Part shown: positions 27,275-35,969 of the stretch, in pieces
Numbering within the stretch: the stretch's first letter is position 1
How the letters are laid out: each line of letters starts with the position of its first letter
Source: Mycolicibacterium sp. lyk4-40-TYG-92
Lineage (GTDB): Bacteria; Actinomycetota; Actinomycetes; Mycobacteriales; Mycobacteriaceae
Reading direction: 5' to 3'
Length of the DNA stretch: 64,000 nt
Assembly: GCF_030209435.1 (NCBI RefSeq)
Contig: NZ_JARVRX010000020.1
Location: forward strand, 62,001-126,000
The notes under the pieces: generated by a model
What the model was told of the DNA's origin: nothing
Databases searched by the model: none
The model's input: only the letters and a program-made list of their open reading frames with translations
Program-made: the position numbers and the translations under genes

Positions 27275-28459
27275 ATGTCGGGATACACAGACCGCGATGC
27301 CGTGATCGTCGCGGCGGTACGCACACCGGTCGGCAAGGGCAAGGCGAACGGCGCGCTGCACGAGGTCCTTCCCGCCGATCTGCTGGCCCACAGCCTGCGG
27401 TCCGTGGTCGAGCGCACGGGCGTCGACCCCGTCCTGGTGGACGACGTGATCGCCGGCGCCGTCACGCAAGCCGGTGACCAGGCCGCCAATATCGCGCGAA
27501 ACGCCTTGCTGGGAGCGGGTTTCCCCGAAAGCGTGCCCGGCACCACCGTCGACCGCCAGTGTGGCAGCTCACAACAGGCCATCTCGTTCGCCGCGCAGGG
27601 TGTACTGGCCGGGTCGTACGACGCGGTGATCGCCGCGGGCGTCGAGTCGATGTCCCGCGTCCCGATGGGCGCCGCCGTCCTGCCGGGCAGCAACCCGTTC
27701 GGCGCCGGTCTGGCCGAGCGCTACCCCGAGGGGCTTGTCCCCCAGGGCATCAGCGCCGAGTTGATCGCGGCGCGCTGGAACTTCTCCCGGACCCAGCTGG
27801 ACGAATTCTCCGCCGCCAGCCACGAGAAGGCGGCCCGCGCCGCCAAGGACGGACTGTTCGACAACGAACTCGTGCCGGTGGCGGGTCTGGCCGCCGATGA
27901 GATCATCCGGCCCGGCACCTCCGTCGAGACGCTGTCCGGCCTGAAGCCCGCGTTCTACAGCGACGCCTACGCCGCGCGCTTCCCCCAAATCCGCTGGGAG
28001 ATCACACCCGGCAACTCGTCGCCGCTGTCCGACGGCAGCGCGGCGGTCATGATCACCAGTGGCGCGTTCGCCCGCAGCCACGGGCTCACACCACTCGCCC
28101 GCATCCACACGATGACAGCGGTGGGCTCCGATCCGCTGTACATGCTGACCGGCGTCATCCCCGCGACCGAGAAGGTGCTGGCGCGGTCCGGTCTGTCACT
28201 GTCGGACATCGACCTGTTCGAGGTGAACGAGGCGTTCGCTCCGGTGGTGCTGGCCTGGGCGGCCGATACCGGAGCCGACCTCGCCAAGACTAATGTCAAC
28301 GGCGGCGCCATCGCCATCGGCCACCCGCTCGGCGCCAGCGGCGCCCGCATCATGAGCACCCTGGTCAACGCGCTCGACCAGCGCGGCGGACGCTACGGGC
28401 TGCAGGTGATGTGTGAAGGCGGCGGCATGGCGAACGCCACCATCATCGAGCGGCTGTAG
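27275..28459 (+). CDS. Acetyl-CoA acetyltransferase / thiolase
   Basis: 394 residues with all thiolase landmarks: nucleophilic cysteine in VDRQCGSSQQAISFA (about 90), NEAFAPVVLAW, the histidine in NGGAIAIGHPLGASGARI (about 350) and the second cysteine in MCEGGGMANATI (about 382). It catalyses reversible Claisen condensation or cleavage of acyl-CoAs in fatty-acid or sterol metabolism. AGGAGG lies 6 bases before the ATG; the reading frame continues far upstream without homology. Probably controlled by the HxlR protein encoded opposite. Confidence 0.93.
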   Translation: MSGYTDRDAVIVAAVRTPVGKGKANGALHEVLPADLLAHSLRSVVERTGVDPVLVDDVIAGAVTQAGDQAANIARNALLGAGFPESVPGTTVDRQCGSSQQAISFAAQGVLAGSYDAVIAAGVESMSRVPMGAAVLPGSNPFGAGLAERYPEGLVPQGISAELIAARWNFSRTQLDEFSAASHEKAARAAKDGLFDNELVPVAGLAADEIIRPGTSVETLSGLKPAFYSDAYAARFPQIRWEITPGNSSPLSDGSAAVMITSGAFARSHGLTPLARIHTMTAVGSDPLYMLTGVIPATEKVLARSGLSLSDIDLFEVNEAFAPVVLAWAADTGADLAKTNVNGGAIAIGHPLGASGARIMSTLVNALDQRGGRYGLQVMCEGGGMANATIIERL

Positions 28460-28462
28460 CGC

Positions 28463-28894
28463 TCAGGCCCGCACGAGCTCGAACAGCGGGATGACGCGCG
28501 ACGTCTTCGCCTGGTAGTCGGCGAAGACGGGGGCCACGGCCGTGATGAGCGGATACGTGGCCTCGCGCTCGTCATCGGGCAGTTCGCGGGCGACGACGTC
28601 GTACTCCTCGTCACCGATCTCGATGCGGGCAGCCGGGTTGGCACGCAGGTTGTGGACCCAGTCGGGGTGCGTGGGAGCACCGGCCTTCGAGCCGACGATG
28701 ATGATCTTGCCGTCGACCGGCAGATAAGCCAGCGGCGACATCCGCGGCTGGCCCGACTTGGCGCCCGTGGTGTGCAGCAGCAGGAGATTGCCGCCCTCGA
28801 ACTGGCCACCGACCTTGCCGCCGTTGGCGCGGAACTCGTCGACGATGGCGGCGTTGAAGGCATGGAAGGACGCGGCATCCGTGAATTCGGTCAT
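28463..28894 (-). CDS. Deazaflavin (F420)-dependent nitroreductase-like protein (DUF385/Ddn family)
   Basis: 143 residues. The split-barrel flavin-binding fold of the Ddn family is seen in NLLLLHTTGAKSGQPRMSPLAYLPVDGK, then IVGSKAGAPTHPDWVHNLRANP and ARELPDDEREATYPL. In mycobacteria these proteins use F420H2 to reduce quinones or nitro compounds; the GAPTHPDWVHNL motif is the family hallmark. It ends 3 bases from the thiolase stop (convergent) and starts 78 bases from the divergent monooxygenase-hydrolase gene. Confidence 0.9.
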   Translation of the reverse strand: MTEFTDAASFHAFNAAIVDEFRANGGKVGGQFEGGNLLLLHTTGAKSGQPRMSPLAYLPVDGKIIIVGSKAGAPTHPDWVHNLRANPAARIEIGDEEYDVVARELPDDEREATYPLITAVAPVFADYQAKTSRVIPLFELVRA

Positions 28895-28972
28895 GCCTGA
28901 GCCAACCTCGCGAACCGGCCCAAATGTTCCCGTCGCAGCGGGATACTTGCGTGGGAATTGACGGAGGTGCCA

Positions 28973-31531
28973 ATGACGTCCGATGTCGACGCCGTCGTGG
29001 TCGGAGCCGGATTCGCCGGTCTGTGTCTGGTGCACCGGCTCCGCGAGCGCGGGTTCTCGGTCCGAGTATTCGAAGCCGCCGACGACATCGGCGGCACCTG
29101 GTACTGGAATCGGTACCCCGGGGCACGCGTCGACATCCCGAGCCTCGACTACATGTTCAGCTTCGACCCGGACTGGCACGGCGACTGGCAGTGGTCGGAG
29201 AAGTACGCCACCCAGCCGGAAATCCTGCGGTACCTGAACCACGTCGCCGACAAGTTCGACCTGCGCCGCGACATGACCTTCGGCACCCGCGTCACCAGCG
29301 CGCACTGGGACGACGGTTGCTGGCGGGTGCGTACCGACCGCGGCGACGACGTCGCATGTCGTCATCTGGTTATGGCCACCGGCTGCCTGTCGATTCCCAA
29401 AGAACCCGACATCGCAGGACTCGAAACCTTCACGGGCGAAACGTTTTACACCAGCCGCTGGCCCCACGAGCCGGTCTACTTCACCGGCAAGCGGGTCGCG
29501 GTTATCGGCACCGGGTCGTCGGGCATCCAGTCGATTCCGCTCATCGCCGCGCAGGCCGCGCAACTGACCGTCTTCCAGCGCACGCCGTGTTTCTCCATCC
29601 CGGCGCACAACGGGCCGGTATCGCAGGAGAAGCAGGCCGCACTGGCCGACGAGACTGCCTACCGGGCCGCGGCACGGGCGTCATTCGGCGGGGTGCCGCA
29701 GGAGCGCACGCTGATCCCGACATTCGCGGTGCCCGAGGCCTACCGCCAGCAGCGGTACGAACGTGCCTGGCAGATCGGCGAACTCCTCGAAACGCTCAAC
29801 ATGTTCTCGGACCTGATGAGCAACCCGGCCGCCAACGCCGCGTTCGCCGACTTCGTCCGCGACAAGATCCGCACCGCGGTACACGATCCGCAGACCGCGG
29901 AACTGTTGTGTCCCAAGGACTATCCGGTCGGCGCCAAACGGCTGTGCCTCGACACCGACTACCACGCCACGTTCAACCAGCCCCACGTGCGACTGGTCGA
30001 CCTGCGGACCCAGCCACTGGTCGGCGTCACCGAGGGCGGCATCGCGACCGTCGGTGAATCGTTCGACTTCGACACGCTGGTGTTCGCGACCGGGTTCGAC
30101 GCCATCACCGGTGCGGTGACGGCCATCGACATCGTCGGGCGCGACGGACTGACGCTCAAAGACAAATGGGCACCAGGGCCGTCGACCTATCTGGGCCTCA
30201 CCACCACCGGGTTCCCGAATCTGTTCCTGATCACCGGACCGGGTAGCCCGTCGGTGCTGTCCAACATGGCGGTGTCCATCGAACAGCACGTCGAACTCGT
30301 CGCCGACACCATGGCGTATCTGCGTGACCACCGCTTCGACACCATCGAGCCGACGCCGACCGCCGAGGCCGGCTGGATGCAGCACGTCGCCGACGCCGGG
30401 GCCATCACCCTTTTCCCGCAAGCCAATTCGTGGTACGTCGGCGCGAACATCCCCGGCAAGCCCCGCGTCTTCATGCCGTACGCCGCGGGTGTCGACTTCT
30501 ATGCCGCCGCCTGCGCCGACGTCGTCGCCCAGGGCTACCTCGGCTTTCAACTGACCGGCCCGGCCGGTTCGCAGTGTCACGACGGTGTGGTCCGCCGGCT
30601 GCAACCGGATGTCCAGATGGTGCTGGACATGGTGGCGATGCTGAATCCGCCTCCACTGGAATCACTTCCGGTCGACGTGGCGCGCGCCGCCATGGTCGAG
30701 GCGAACGCCGCCCGGCCGCCGGGTCCGGATGTCGGCGAGATCATCGACGGCCGATTCCCGGGTACCGCGGGCGAACTCGACTTCCGGCTGTACCGGCCGG
30801 CGACGCCGCGGCCGCACCCGGTGGTCGTGTACTTCCACGGTGGTGGCTGGGTGCTGGGTGACGCCAGGTCCGACGACCCACTGTGCCGCGACCTGTGTGT
30901 CCGGGCCGATGCACTGGTCCTGTCGATGGATTACCGGCACGCCCCGGAACATCCGTTCCCCGCGGCCGTCGACGACGGCATCGCCGCGCTGCGGTGGGTC
31001 GCCGACAATGCCGCCGTACTCGGCGGCATACCGGACCGGCTCGCGGTGGCGGGCTGGAGCGCGGGCGGCAACATCGCCGCGGTCGTGTGCCAGTGGGCCC
31101 GCGACCACGGCGGCCCGCACATCAGTGGGCAGCTGCTGCTCAGTCCGGTGACTGACGCACAGCCGTATCCGTCGTATCAGGAGAACGCCGAGGGTTACGG
31201 GCTGACGGCGCCTCTGATGCAGTGGTTCGCCGCGCTGTACGACGGTCCCGCCGACGATCCGCGGCGGTCACCGTTACGCGGCGACCTCGCCGGCCTACCC
31301 CCGGCGATGGTGGTCACCTGCGAGTTCGACCCACTGCGCGACGAGGGCAACGCCTATGCCGCCGCGCTGGCGGCGGCCGGCGTGCCGACCGAGCACGTCC
31401 AGGCCCGCGGCCACACGCACCTGTCGACGACGATGGTCGACCTCGTCGTGTCGGGCGAGCCCGTCCGCGCCCAGATGGCCGCGGCGCTGCGTGGGTTCCT
31501 GGCTACTCAGCCTTCTTCGCTTCAGGCTTGA
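28973..31531 (+). CDS. Fused Baeyer-Villiger-type flavin monooxygenase and alpha/beta hydrolase
   Basis: 852 residues in two enzymes. N-terminal half (1 to about 540): FAD site GAGFAG (11-16), DDIGGTWYWNRYPGARVD, a fingerprint-like FTGETFYTSRWP at about 153, and the NADPH Rossmann GTGSSG near 180. C-terminal half (about 565-852): HSL-type hydrolase with oxyanion HGGGWVLGD (about 622), DYRHAPEHPFPAAVDD, nucleophile GWSAGGN (Ser about 696), an Asp near 785 in CEFDPLRDEGN and His near 814 in RGHTHLS. A ketone could thus become an ester and then an acid plus alcohol on one polypeptide. The usual His of the FxGxxxHxxxW fingerprint is Tyr here. GGAGG precedes the ATG at 28973. Confidence 0.9.
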   Translation: MTSDVDAVVVGAGFAGLCLVHRLRERGFSVRVFEAADDIGGTWYWNRYPGARVDIPSLDYMFSFDPDWHGDWQWSEKYATQPEILRYLNHVADKFDLRRDMTFGTRVTSAHWDDGCWRVRTDRGDDVACRHLVMATGCLSIPKEPDIAGLETFTGETFYTSRWPHEPVYFTGKRVAVIGTGSSGIQSIPLIAAQAAQLTVFQRTPCFSIPAHNGPVSQEKQAALADETAYRAAARASFGGVPQERTLIPTFAVPEAYRQQRYERAWQIGELLETLNMFSDLMSNPAANAAFADFVRDKIRTAVHDPQTAELLCPKDYPVGAKRLCLDTDYHATFNQPHVRLVDLRTQPLVGVTEGGIATVGESFDFDTLVFATGFDAITGAVTAIDIVGRDGLTLKDKWAPGPSTYLGLTTTGFPNLFLITGPGSPSVLSNMAVSIEQHVELVADTMAYLRDHRFDTIEPTPTAEAGWMQHVADAGAITLFPQANSWYVGANIPGKPRVFMPYAAGVDFYAAACADVVAQGYLGFQLTGPAGSQCHDGVVRRLQPDVQMVLDMVAMLNPPPLESLPVDVARAAMVEANAARPPGPDVGEIIDGRFPGTAGELDFRLYRPATPRPHPVVVYFHGGGWVLGDARSDDPLCRDLCVRADALVLSMDYRHAPEHPFPAAVDDGIAALRWVADNAAVLGGIPDRLAVAGWSAGGNIAAVVCQWARDHGGPHISGQLLLSPVTDAQPYPSYQENAEGYGLTAPLMQWFAALYDGPADDPRRSPLRGDLAGLPPAMVVTCEFDPLRDEGNAYAAALAAAGVPTEHVQARGHTHLSTTMVDLVVSGEPVRAQMAAALRGFLATQPSSLQA

Positions 31532-33278
31532 AGTCGATACCCGACTCCTTGCGCTGCTGCGGGGTGATCGGCGCCGGGGCGTCGGTCAACGGGTCGACGC
31601 CGCCACCGGACTTCGGGAACGCGATGACGTCGCGGATCGAGTCCACCCCGGCCAGCAGCGCCGTGATGCGGTCCCAGCCGAAGGCCAGTCCGCCGTGCGG
31701 CGGAGCGCCAAAGGTGAAGGCGTCCAACAGGAATCCGAACTTGTCCTGCGCTTCGTCGTGATCGATGCCCATCATCGCGAACACCCGCTCCTGGACGTCG
31801 CGACGGTGGATACGGATCGAGCCGCCGCCGATCTCGTTGCCGTTGCAGACGATGTCGTAGGCGTCGGCCATCGCCGCACCCGGGTCGGTGTCGAAGGTCG
31901 CGATCGAGCCGGGCTGAGGTGCGGTGAACGCGTGGTGCACGGCGGTCCATGCGCCCGAACCGACGGCGACGTCGCCCGAGGCGGTGGCCGCGTCGGCGGA
32001 TTCGAACAACGGCCAGTCGACCACCCAGGTGAAGGCCCAGGCGTTCGGGTCGATCAGGTCGAGACGCTTGGCGATCTCGATGCGCGTCGCGCCCAGCAGG
32101 GCACGGGCCCCCTTGGCCGGGCCGGCCGCGAAGAAGATGCAGTCCCCCACCTTCGCGCCGACGTGCTCGGCGAGGCCGGCGCGCTCATCGTCGGTGAGGT
32201 TCTTGGCCACCGGGCCACCCAGCTCGCCGTCCTCGCCCACCAGCACGTAGGCCAGACCCTTGTGACCGCGCTGCTTGGCGAACTCCTGCCAACCGTCCAG
32301 CGTGCGGCGCGGCTGCGATGCCCCGCCCGGCATGACGACCGCACCCACGTACGGCGCCTGGAACACCCGGAACGGGGTGTTCTTGAAGTAGTCGGTGCAC
32401 TCGACGAGCTCGACGGCGAAGCGCAGGTCCGGCTTGTCCGAACCGAAGCGACGCATGGCCTCCTCGTAGCTGATGCGCGGCAGCGGCAGCGGCAGCTCGA
32501 CACCGATGAGCTTCCACAGCGCGGCCAGCACCTCTTCGGCCACGCCCATGACGTCGTCGGCGCCCACGAAGCTCATTTCGAGGTCCAGCTGGGTGAACTC
32601 GGGCTGGCGGTCGGCGCGGAAATCCTCGTCGCGGTAACAGCGCGCGATCTGGTAGTAGCGCTCCATGCCGGCGACCATCAGCAGCTGCTTGAACAGTTGC
32701 GGACTCTGCGGCAGTGCGTAGAACGAGCCGGGCTGCAGACGCGCGGGCACCAGGAAATCGCGGGCACCCTCGGGAGTCGACCGCGTCATGGTCGGGGTTT
32801 CGATCTCGACGAAGTCGTGCCCAGCGAGCACGGCGCGGGCCGCGGCGTTGACCTTAGAGCGCAACCGGATTGCGTTGCCCGGGCCTTCCCGGCGCAGGTC
32901 CAGGTAGCGGTACTTCAGGCGGGCTTCCTCGCCCGGCGTCTCGTCGAGCTGGAACGGCAGCGGGGCGCTCTCGGAGAGCACCTCCAGCGTCGTCGCATTG
33001 ATCTCGATGTCACCGGTCGCGATGTCCTTGTTGGCGTTGCCCTCCGGCCGCACCTCGACGACGCCGCTGACCAGGACGCAGAACTCGGCCCGCAGCCGGT
33101 GCGCCTGCTCCAGCACGGCGGCGTCGCGGAACACCACCTGGGACACTCCGGAGGCGTCACGCAGGTCGATGAAGATGACGCCGCCGTGGTCGCGCCGGCG
33201 CGCCACCCATCCGGCGAGGGTCACCGTCTGACCGGCATCGGTGGACCGCAACGAACCGGCGGCGTGGCTGCGCAACAC
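31503..33278 (-). CDS. aspS: Aspartyl-tRNA synthetase, bacterial type
   Basis: 591 residues. OB-fold anticodon domain at the N terminus (QTVTLAGWVARRRDHGGVIFIDLRD), then the class II core with motif 2 FRADRQPEFTQLDLEMSFVGADD, the bacterial GAD insertion and motif 3 near PPHGGLAFGWDRI. GTG start at 33278 with GAGGAGAT just upstream. The M. tuberculosis counterpart is Rv2572c. Its 3' end overlaps the last 29 bases of the monooxygenase-hydrolase gene on the other strand. Confidence 0.97.
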   Translation of the reverse strand: MLRSHAAGSLRSTDAGQTVTLAGWVARRRDHGGVIFIDLRDASGVSQVVFRDAAVLEQAHRLRAEFCVLVSGVVEVRPEGNANKDIATGDIEINATTLEVLSESAPLPFQLDETPGEEARLKYRYLDLRREGPGNAIRLRSKVNAAARAVLAGHDFVEIETPTMTRSTPEGARDFLVPARLQPGSFYALPQSPQLFKQLLMVAGMERYYQIARCYRDEDFRADRQPEFTQLDLEMSFVGADDVMGVAEEVLAALWKLIGVELPLPLPRISYEEAMRRFGSDKPDLRFAVELVECTDYFKNTPFRVFQAPYVGAVVMPGGASQPRRTLDGWQEFAKQRGHKGLAYVLVGEDGELGGPVAKNLTDDERAGLAEHVGAKVGDCIFFAAGPAKGARALLGATRIEIAKRLDLIDPNAWAFTWVVDWPLFESADAATASGDVAVGSGAWTAVHHAFTAPQPGSIATFDTDPGAAMADAYDIVCNGNEIGGGSIRIHRRDVQERVFAMMGIDHDEAQDKFGFLLDAFTFGAPPHGGLAFGWDRITALLAGVDSIRDVIAFPKSGGGVDPLTDAPAPITPQQRKESGIDFKPEAKKAE

Positions 33279-33339
33279 GAAAATCTCCTCTGACGTCTGA
33301 ATCGACCGCTAAGTCTAGAGGGGCGCCTCGACCGGTACT

Positions 33340-34242
33340 TTGGCGACAGTGAGCTTTGCACTCGTCGGACCAGGCGCCATCGGATCAACCGTCGCCGCAC
33401 TGCTGTACGCGCAGGGGCACTCGGTGTTGTTGTGCGGCCGTACCGCGCGCGACCAGATCGAGGTCCGCCCTGATGCCGACGTCGATGACGGGCAGCCGAT
33501 CGTGGTACCCGGTCCGGTTCGCACCGATCCGGCGACCATCAGCGGTCCCGTCGACGTCGTGCTGCTGGCGGTCAAGGACACCCAGAATGCCGACGCCGAA
33601 CCTTGGCTCAACCGGCTCTGCGGTCCGGACACCGTGGTGTGCGCCTTGCAGAACGGTGTCGAGCAGGTGCAGCGGGTCGGTCGGTACTGCCCGGCCGGGA
33701 CGGTGGTACCTGCCGCCGTGTGGTTCTCGTCCGAGATGCAGCCGCAGGGTTGGGTTCGGCTGCGCACGCCGGCACGACTGGTGCTGCCCGACGAACCGGC
33801 TGCGCGTCGACTCCAGGAGCTCATTCAGGGTCCGCGGCTGGCGGTCGAGCTCGATCCGGATTTCCTGACCGCGGCGTGGCACAAACTGCTGGTGAACGCG
33901 ATGGCAGGTCTGATGGTGCTGACCGGCCGCAAGTCGGGAATGTTCCAGCGTGCCGACATTGCCGACCTCGCGCGCGTGTACGGCGCCGAGTGCCTCGCCG
34001 TCGCCACGGCCGAGGGCGCCCATCTGCCCGACGACATCGTCGGGCAGACCGTCGACATGTTCACCGGACTGCCCGAGGACATCACCACCTCGATCCTGAC
34101 CGACCGCGAGGCCGGCCGGCCGCTGGAGTGGGACATCCGCAACGGCGTCATCCAGCGCAAGGGCGCCGCGCACGGCATTCCCACCCCGATCAGTGACGTC
34201 CTGGTGCCGCTACTGGCCGCGGCGAGTGACGGGCCGGGTTAG
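33340..34242 (+). CDS. Ketopantoate reductase-like (PanE/ApbA) oxidoreductase
   Basis: 300 residues, similar in layout to Rv2573. N-terminal Rossmann GPGAIGSTVAALLYAQGHS; VDVVLLAVKDTQNADA and VCALQNGVEQ give the NADPH-binding half; the C-terminal ApbA_C domain carries the catalytic lysine in AAWHKLLVNAMAGLMVLTGRKSG. It probably reduces a 2-oxo acid such as ketopantoate for coenzyme A synthesis. The TTG at 33340 aligns with the recalled Rv2573 N terminus; a GTG at 33349 is the alternative. Its TAG overlaps the stop of the next gene on the opposite strand. Confidence 0.88.
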   Translation: MATVSFALVGPGAIGSTVAALLYAQGHSVLLCGRTARDQIEVRPDADVDDGQPIVVPGPVRTDPATISGPVDVVLLAVKDTQNADAEPWLNRLCGPDTVVCALQNGVEQVQRVGRYCPAGTVVPAAVWFSSEMQPQGWVRLRTPARLVLPDEPAARRLQELIQGPRLAVELDPDFLTAAWHKLLVNAMAGLMVLTGRKSGMFQRADIADLARVYGAECLAVATAEGAHLPDDIVGQTVDMFTGLPEDITTSILTDREAGRPLEWDIRNGVIQRKGAAHGIPTPISDVLVPLLAAASDGPG

Positions 34243-34829
34243 CCCAGGAGCCGGCGCACCTCGACGTCGCTGACCTGACCGAAATCGCGGTAAGACTCCC
34301 CCACGGCCGCAAAGGGCGTCGGCATGTCGGCGCAGACGACGTCGTCCGCGATCCCCAGGAGCTGGCGGCACGCCGCTTCGGTGCCGACAGGCACCGCCAC
34401 CACCAACGTCCGCGGCTTGCGCTCCCGCACCACTTCGGCCGCGACGCGCATGCTGGCGCCCGTAGCCATGCCGTCGTCGGCGAGGATCACGGTGCGCCCG
34501 TTGACGTTCGGCGGTGGCCGCCCGTGGCGGTAGTCAGCTTCGCGCCGCTGTAGCTCGCGGCGCTCCGTCTCCGCGACCTCGGCCAGCGTCTGCTGCGAAA
34601 TCTGCAGTGGCCCAACCACATCCTCATTGACCACGACGTGGCCGCCACCGCCGATCGCGCCCATCGCGTACTCCTCGTGTCCAGGCACGCCCAGCTTGCG
34701 GACGATCAGCGCGTCCAGCGGCGCGCCGAGAGCGCCGGCGATCTCCCGTGCGACAGGCACGCCCCCACGGGCCAGACCGAGCACGACGACATCACGCCTG
34801 CCGCGGTACGCCGCCAGCAGACCGGCCAA
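34239..34829 (-). CDS. Phosphoribosyltransferase-family protein with unclear start
   Basis: The last 196 residues are coded from the TTG at 34829. Type I PRTase features: LGLARGGVPVAREIAGALGAPLD, VRKLGVPGHEEYAMGAI and the PRPP loop TVILADDGMATGASMR with its acidic pair. Homology-like sequence (RRVFRDRAEAGRVLAGLL) continues upstream to about 34871 in the same frame, but no standard start codon precedes it. An ATG at 34876 is two bases out of frame with it. Either a TTG start is used on a shortened protein or a small indel has damaged the start. The family is confident, the start is not. Confidence 0.75.
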   Translation of the reverse strand: MAGLLAAYRGRRDVVVLGLARGGVPVAREIAGALGAPLDALIVRKLGVPGHEEYAMGAIGGGGHVVVNEDVVGPLQISQQTLAEVAETERRELQRREADYRHGRPPPNVNGRTVILADDGMATGASMRVAAEVVRERKPRTLVVAVPVGTEAACRQLLGIADDVVCADMPTPFAAVGESYRDFGQVSDVEVRRLLG

Positions 34830-34970
34830 TACGCGCCCCGCTTCTGCACGATCACGAAAGACGCGCCTCGATACATGGTTTCGCGTAGTTCCGATCCTAT
34901 TCCCATCAGCGGTTTTCAGTGGTAATCCGTAATTGACAGGGCCAGAAAAAACCGTTTCGAGGAGGCAGAA

Positions 34971-35435
34971 GTGAAAGTCACCGGAACAGCTGTAGCGGTT
35001 CTCTCGGTCATCGGCATCGCCAGTGCGCCGCTCGCGTCGGCCGGCTATCCACTCGTCGGCAAGCTCGGCAGCACCCTGACGATGACGGACAGCGTCGGCC
35101 AGGTCCAGCTGAGCTGGCAGGTCTCCGACCTCAAGCCCAGCTCCGATGTGATGCCGGGCTACCGGGTCGCCGGAAAGCTCTGGGAGGCCACGGCCACCGT
35201 TCGCGCGCTGAGCGGCCCGGTGACCCCGGGCATTTCGCAGTTCAACGCTGTCGCACCGAACCAGGCGGCGTACCGCGTGCTGTGGATGGTGGCGAGCCCG
35301 GTCAACATCAGCGGCGCGACCATTCCGCAAGGCGGGCAATCGACCGGAAAGATCCATTTCGACGTCACCGGCCCCGCCCCCACCACGGTGACGATGAACA
35401 ACGGCATGGAAGACCTGATGGTCTGGACGCCGTGA
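34971..35435 (+). CDS. DUF1942 (MPT63-like) secreted protein
   Basis: 154 residues. Signal peptide MKVTGTAVAVLSVIGIASAPLASAG with a likely cleavage near residue 25 (LASA-G). The mature domain is an immunoglobulin-like beta-sandwich of the MPT63/DUF1942 family: VQLSWQVSDLKPSSDVMPGYRVAGKLWEATATV and FNAVAPNQAAYRVLWMV. M. tuberculosis MPT63 is a major secreted antigen of unknown function. A strong GAGGAGG precedes the GTG at 34971. Confidence 0.9.
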   Translation: MKVTGTAVAVLSVIGIASAPLASAGYPLVGKLGSTLTMTDSVGQVQLSWQVSDLKPSSDVMPGYRVAGKLWEATATVRALSGPVTPGISQFNAVAPNQAAYRVLWMVASPVNISGATIPQGGQSTGKIHFDVTGPAPTTVTMNNGMEDLMVWTP

Positions 35436-35438
35436 CCC

Positions 35439-35467
35439 AGTAGACACCCTGTTCTAGGGTGTCTACT
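35439..35467. promoter_or_regulatory. Perfect 12-bp inverted repeat ending one base before the SRPBCC start codon
   Basis: AGTAGACACCCT (35439-35450), 5-base spacer GTTCT, AGGGTGTCTACT (35456-35467); the ATG is at 35469. It starts 3 bases after the stop of the DUF1942 gene. As DNA it looks like an operator for a dimeric regulator. As RNA the 12-bp hairpin would be a terminator for the upstream gene without a U-tract, or block ribosome loading. No regulator gene is adjacent, so any repressor acts in trans. Confidence 0.75.
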
Positions 35468-35468
35468 C

Positions 35469-35969
35469 ATGAGGACCTACCAGTGCGAGGCCGTCGGCGT
35501 CGACTTCATCGACAGCGCACCGTTCCGCTTCGTCAGCAAAGTCGATCTGGCGATCAAACCGGAGCAGCTGTTCGAGGTCTTCGCGGATGAGACGTCCTGG
35601 CCGCACTGGGCGACGCTGATCACCAACGTCGAGTGGACCAGCCCGAAGCCATATGGCGTGGGAACCACCCGCACGGTGACGATGCGCGGCCACATCGTCG
35701 GCGACGAGGAGTTCATCGGCTGGGAGCCGTTCTCCTACATGGCGTTCAGGTTCAACACCAGTACCTCGAACATGCTGTCGGCCTTCGCCGAGGGGTACAC
35801 CGTCGAGGAGACCGCCGATGGTTGCCACCTGACCTGGGTCATGGCGATGAAGCCGAAAGGTCTTGCCGGCGAGCTGGGCATGCGGGCCGGCCGCCCGATG
35901 ATGGCGTGGCTGTTCCAGCGGTTCCTGCACAACCTGCGCCGCTATACCGACGAGCGCTACGGCTCGTAG
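35469..35969 (+). CDS. SRPBCC (polyketide-cyclase/START-like) protein
   Basis: 166 residues with the helix-grip fold: FRFVSKVDLAIKPEQLFEVFADETSWPHWATLITNVEWTS, then GVGTTRTVTMRGHIVGDEEFIGWEPFSYMAFRF. These cup-shaped proteins bind lipid-like ligands; some are enzymes. No ribosome-binding site sits between the palindrome and the ATG, so translation may be leaderless or depend on the upstream gene. The last 13 bases overlap the esterase gene on the other strand. Confidence 0.85.
   Translation: MRTYQCEAVGVDFIDSAPFRFVSKVDLAIKPEQLFEVFADETSWPHWATLITNVEWTSPKPYGVGTTRTVTMRGHIVGDEEFIGWEPFSYMAFRFNTSTSNMLSAFAEGYTVEETADGCHLTWVMAMKPKGLAGELGMRAGRPMMAWLFQRFLHNLRRYTDERYGS

Noticed and set aside
31356..33293. 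645-codon + strand frame opposite aspS
   Set aside because: Antisense shadow of aspS without a ribosome-binding site or known domain.
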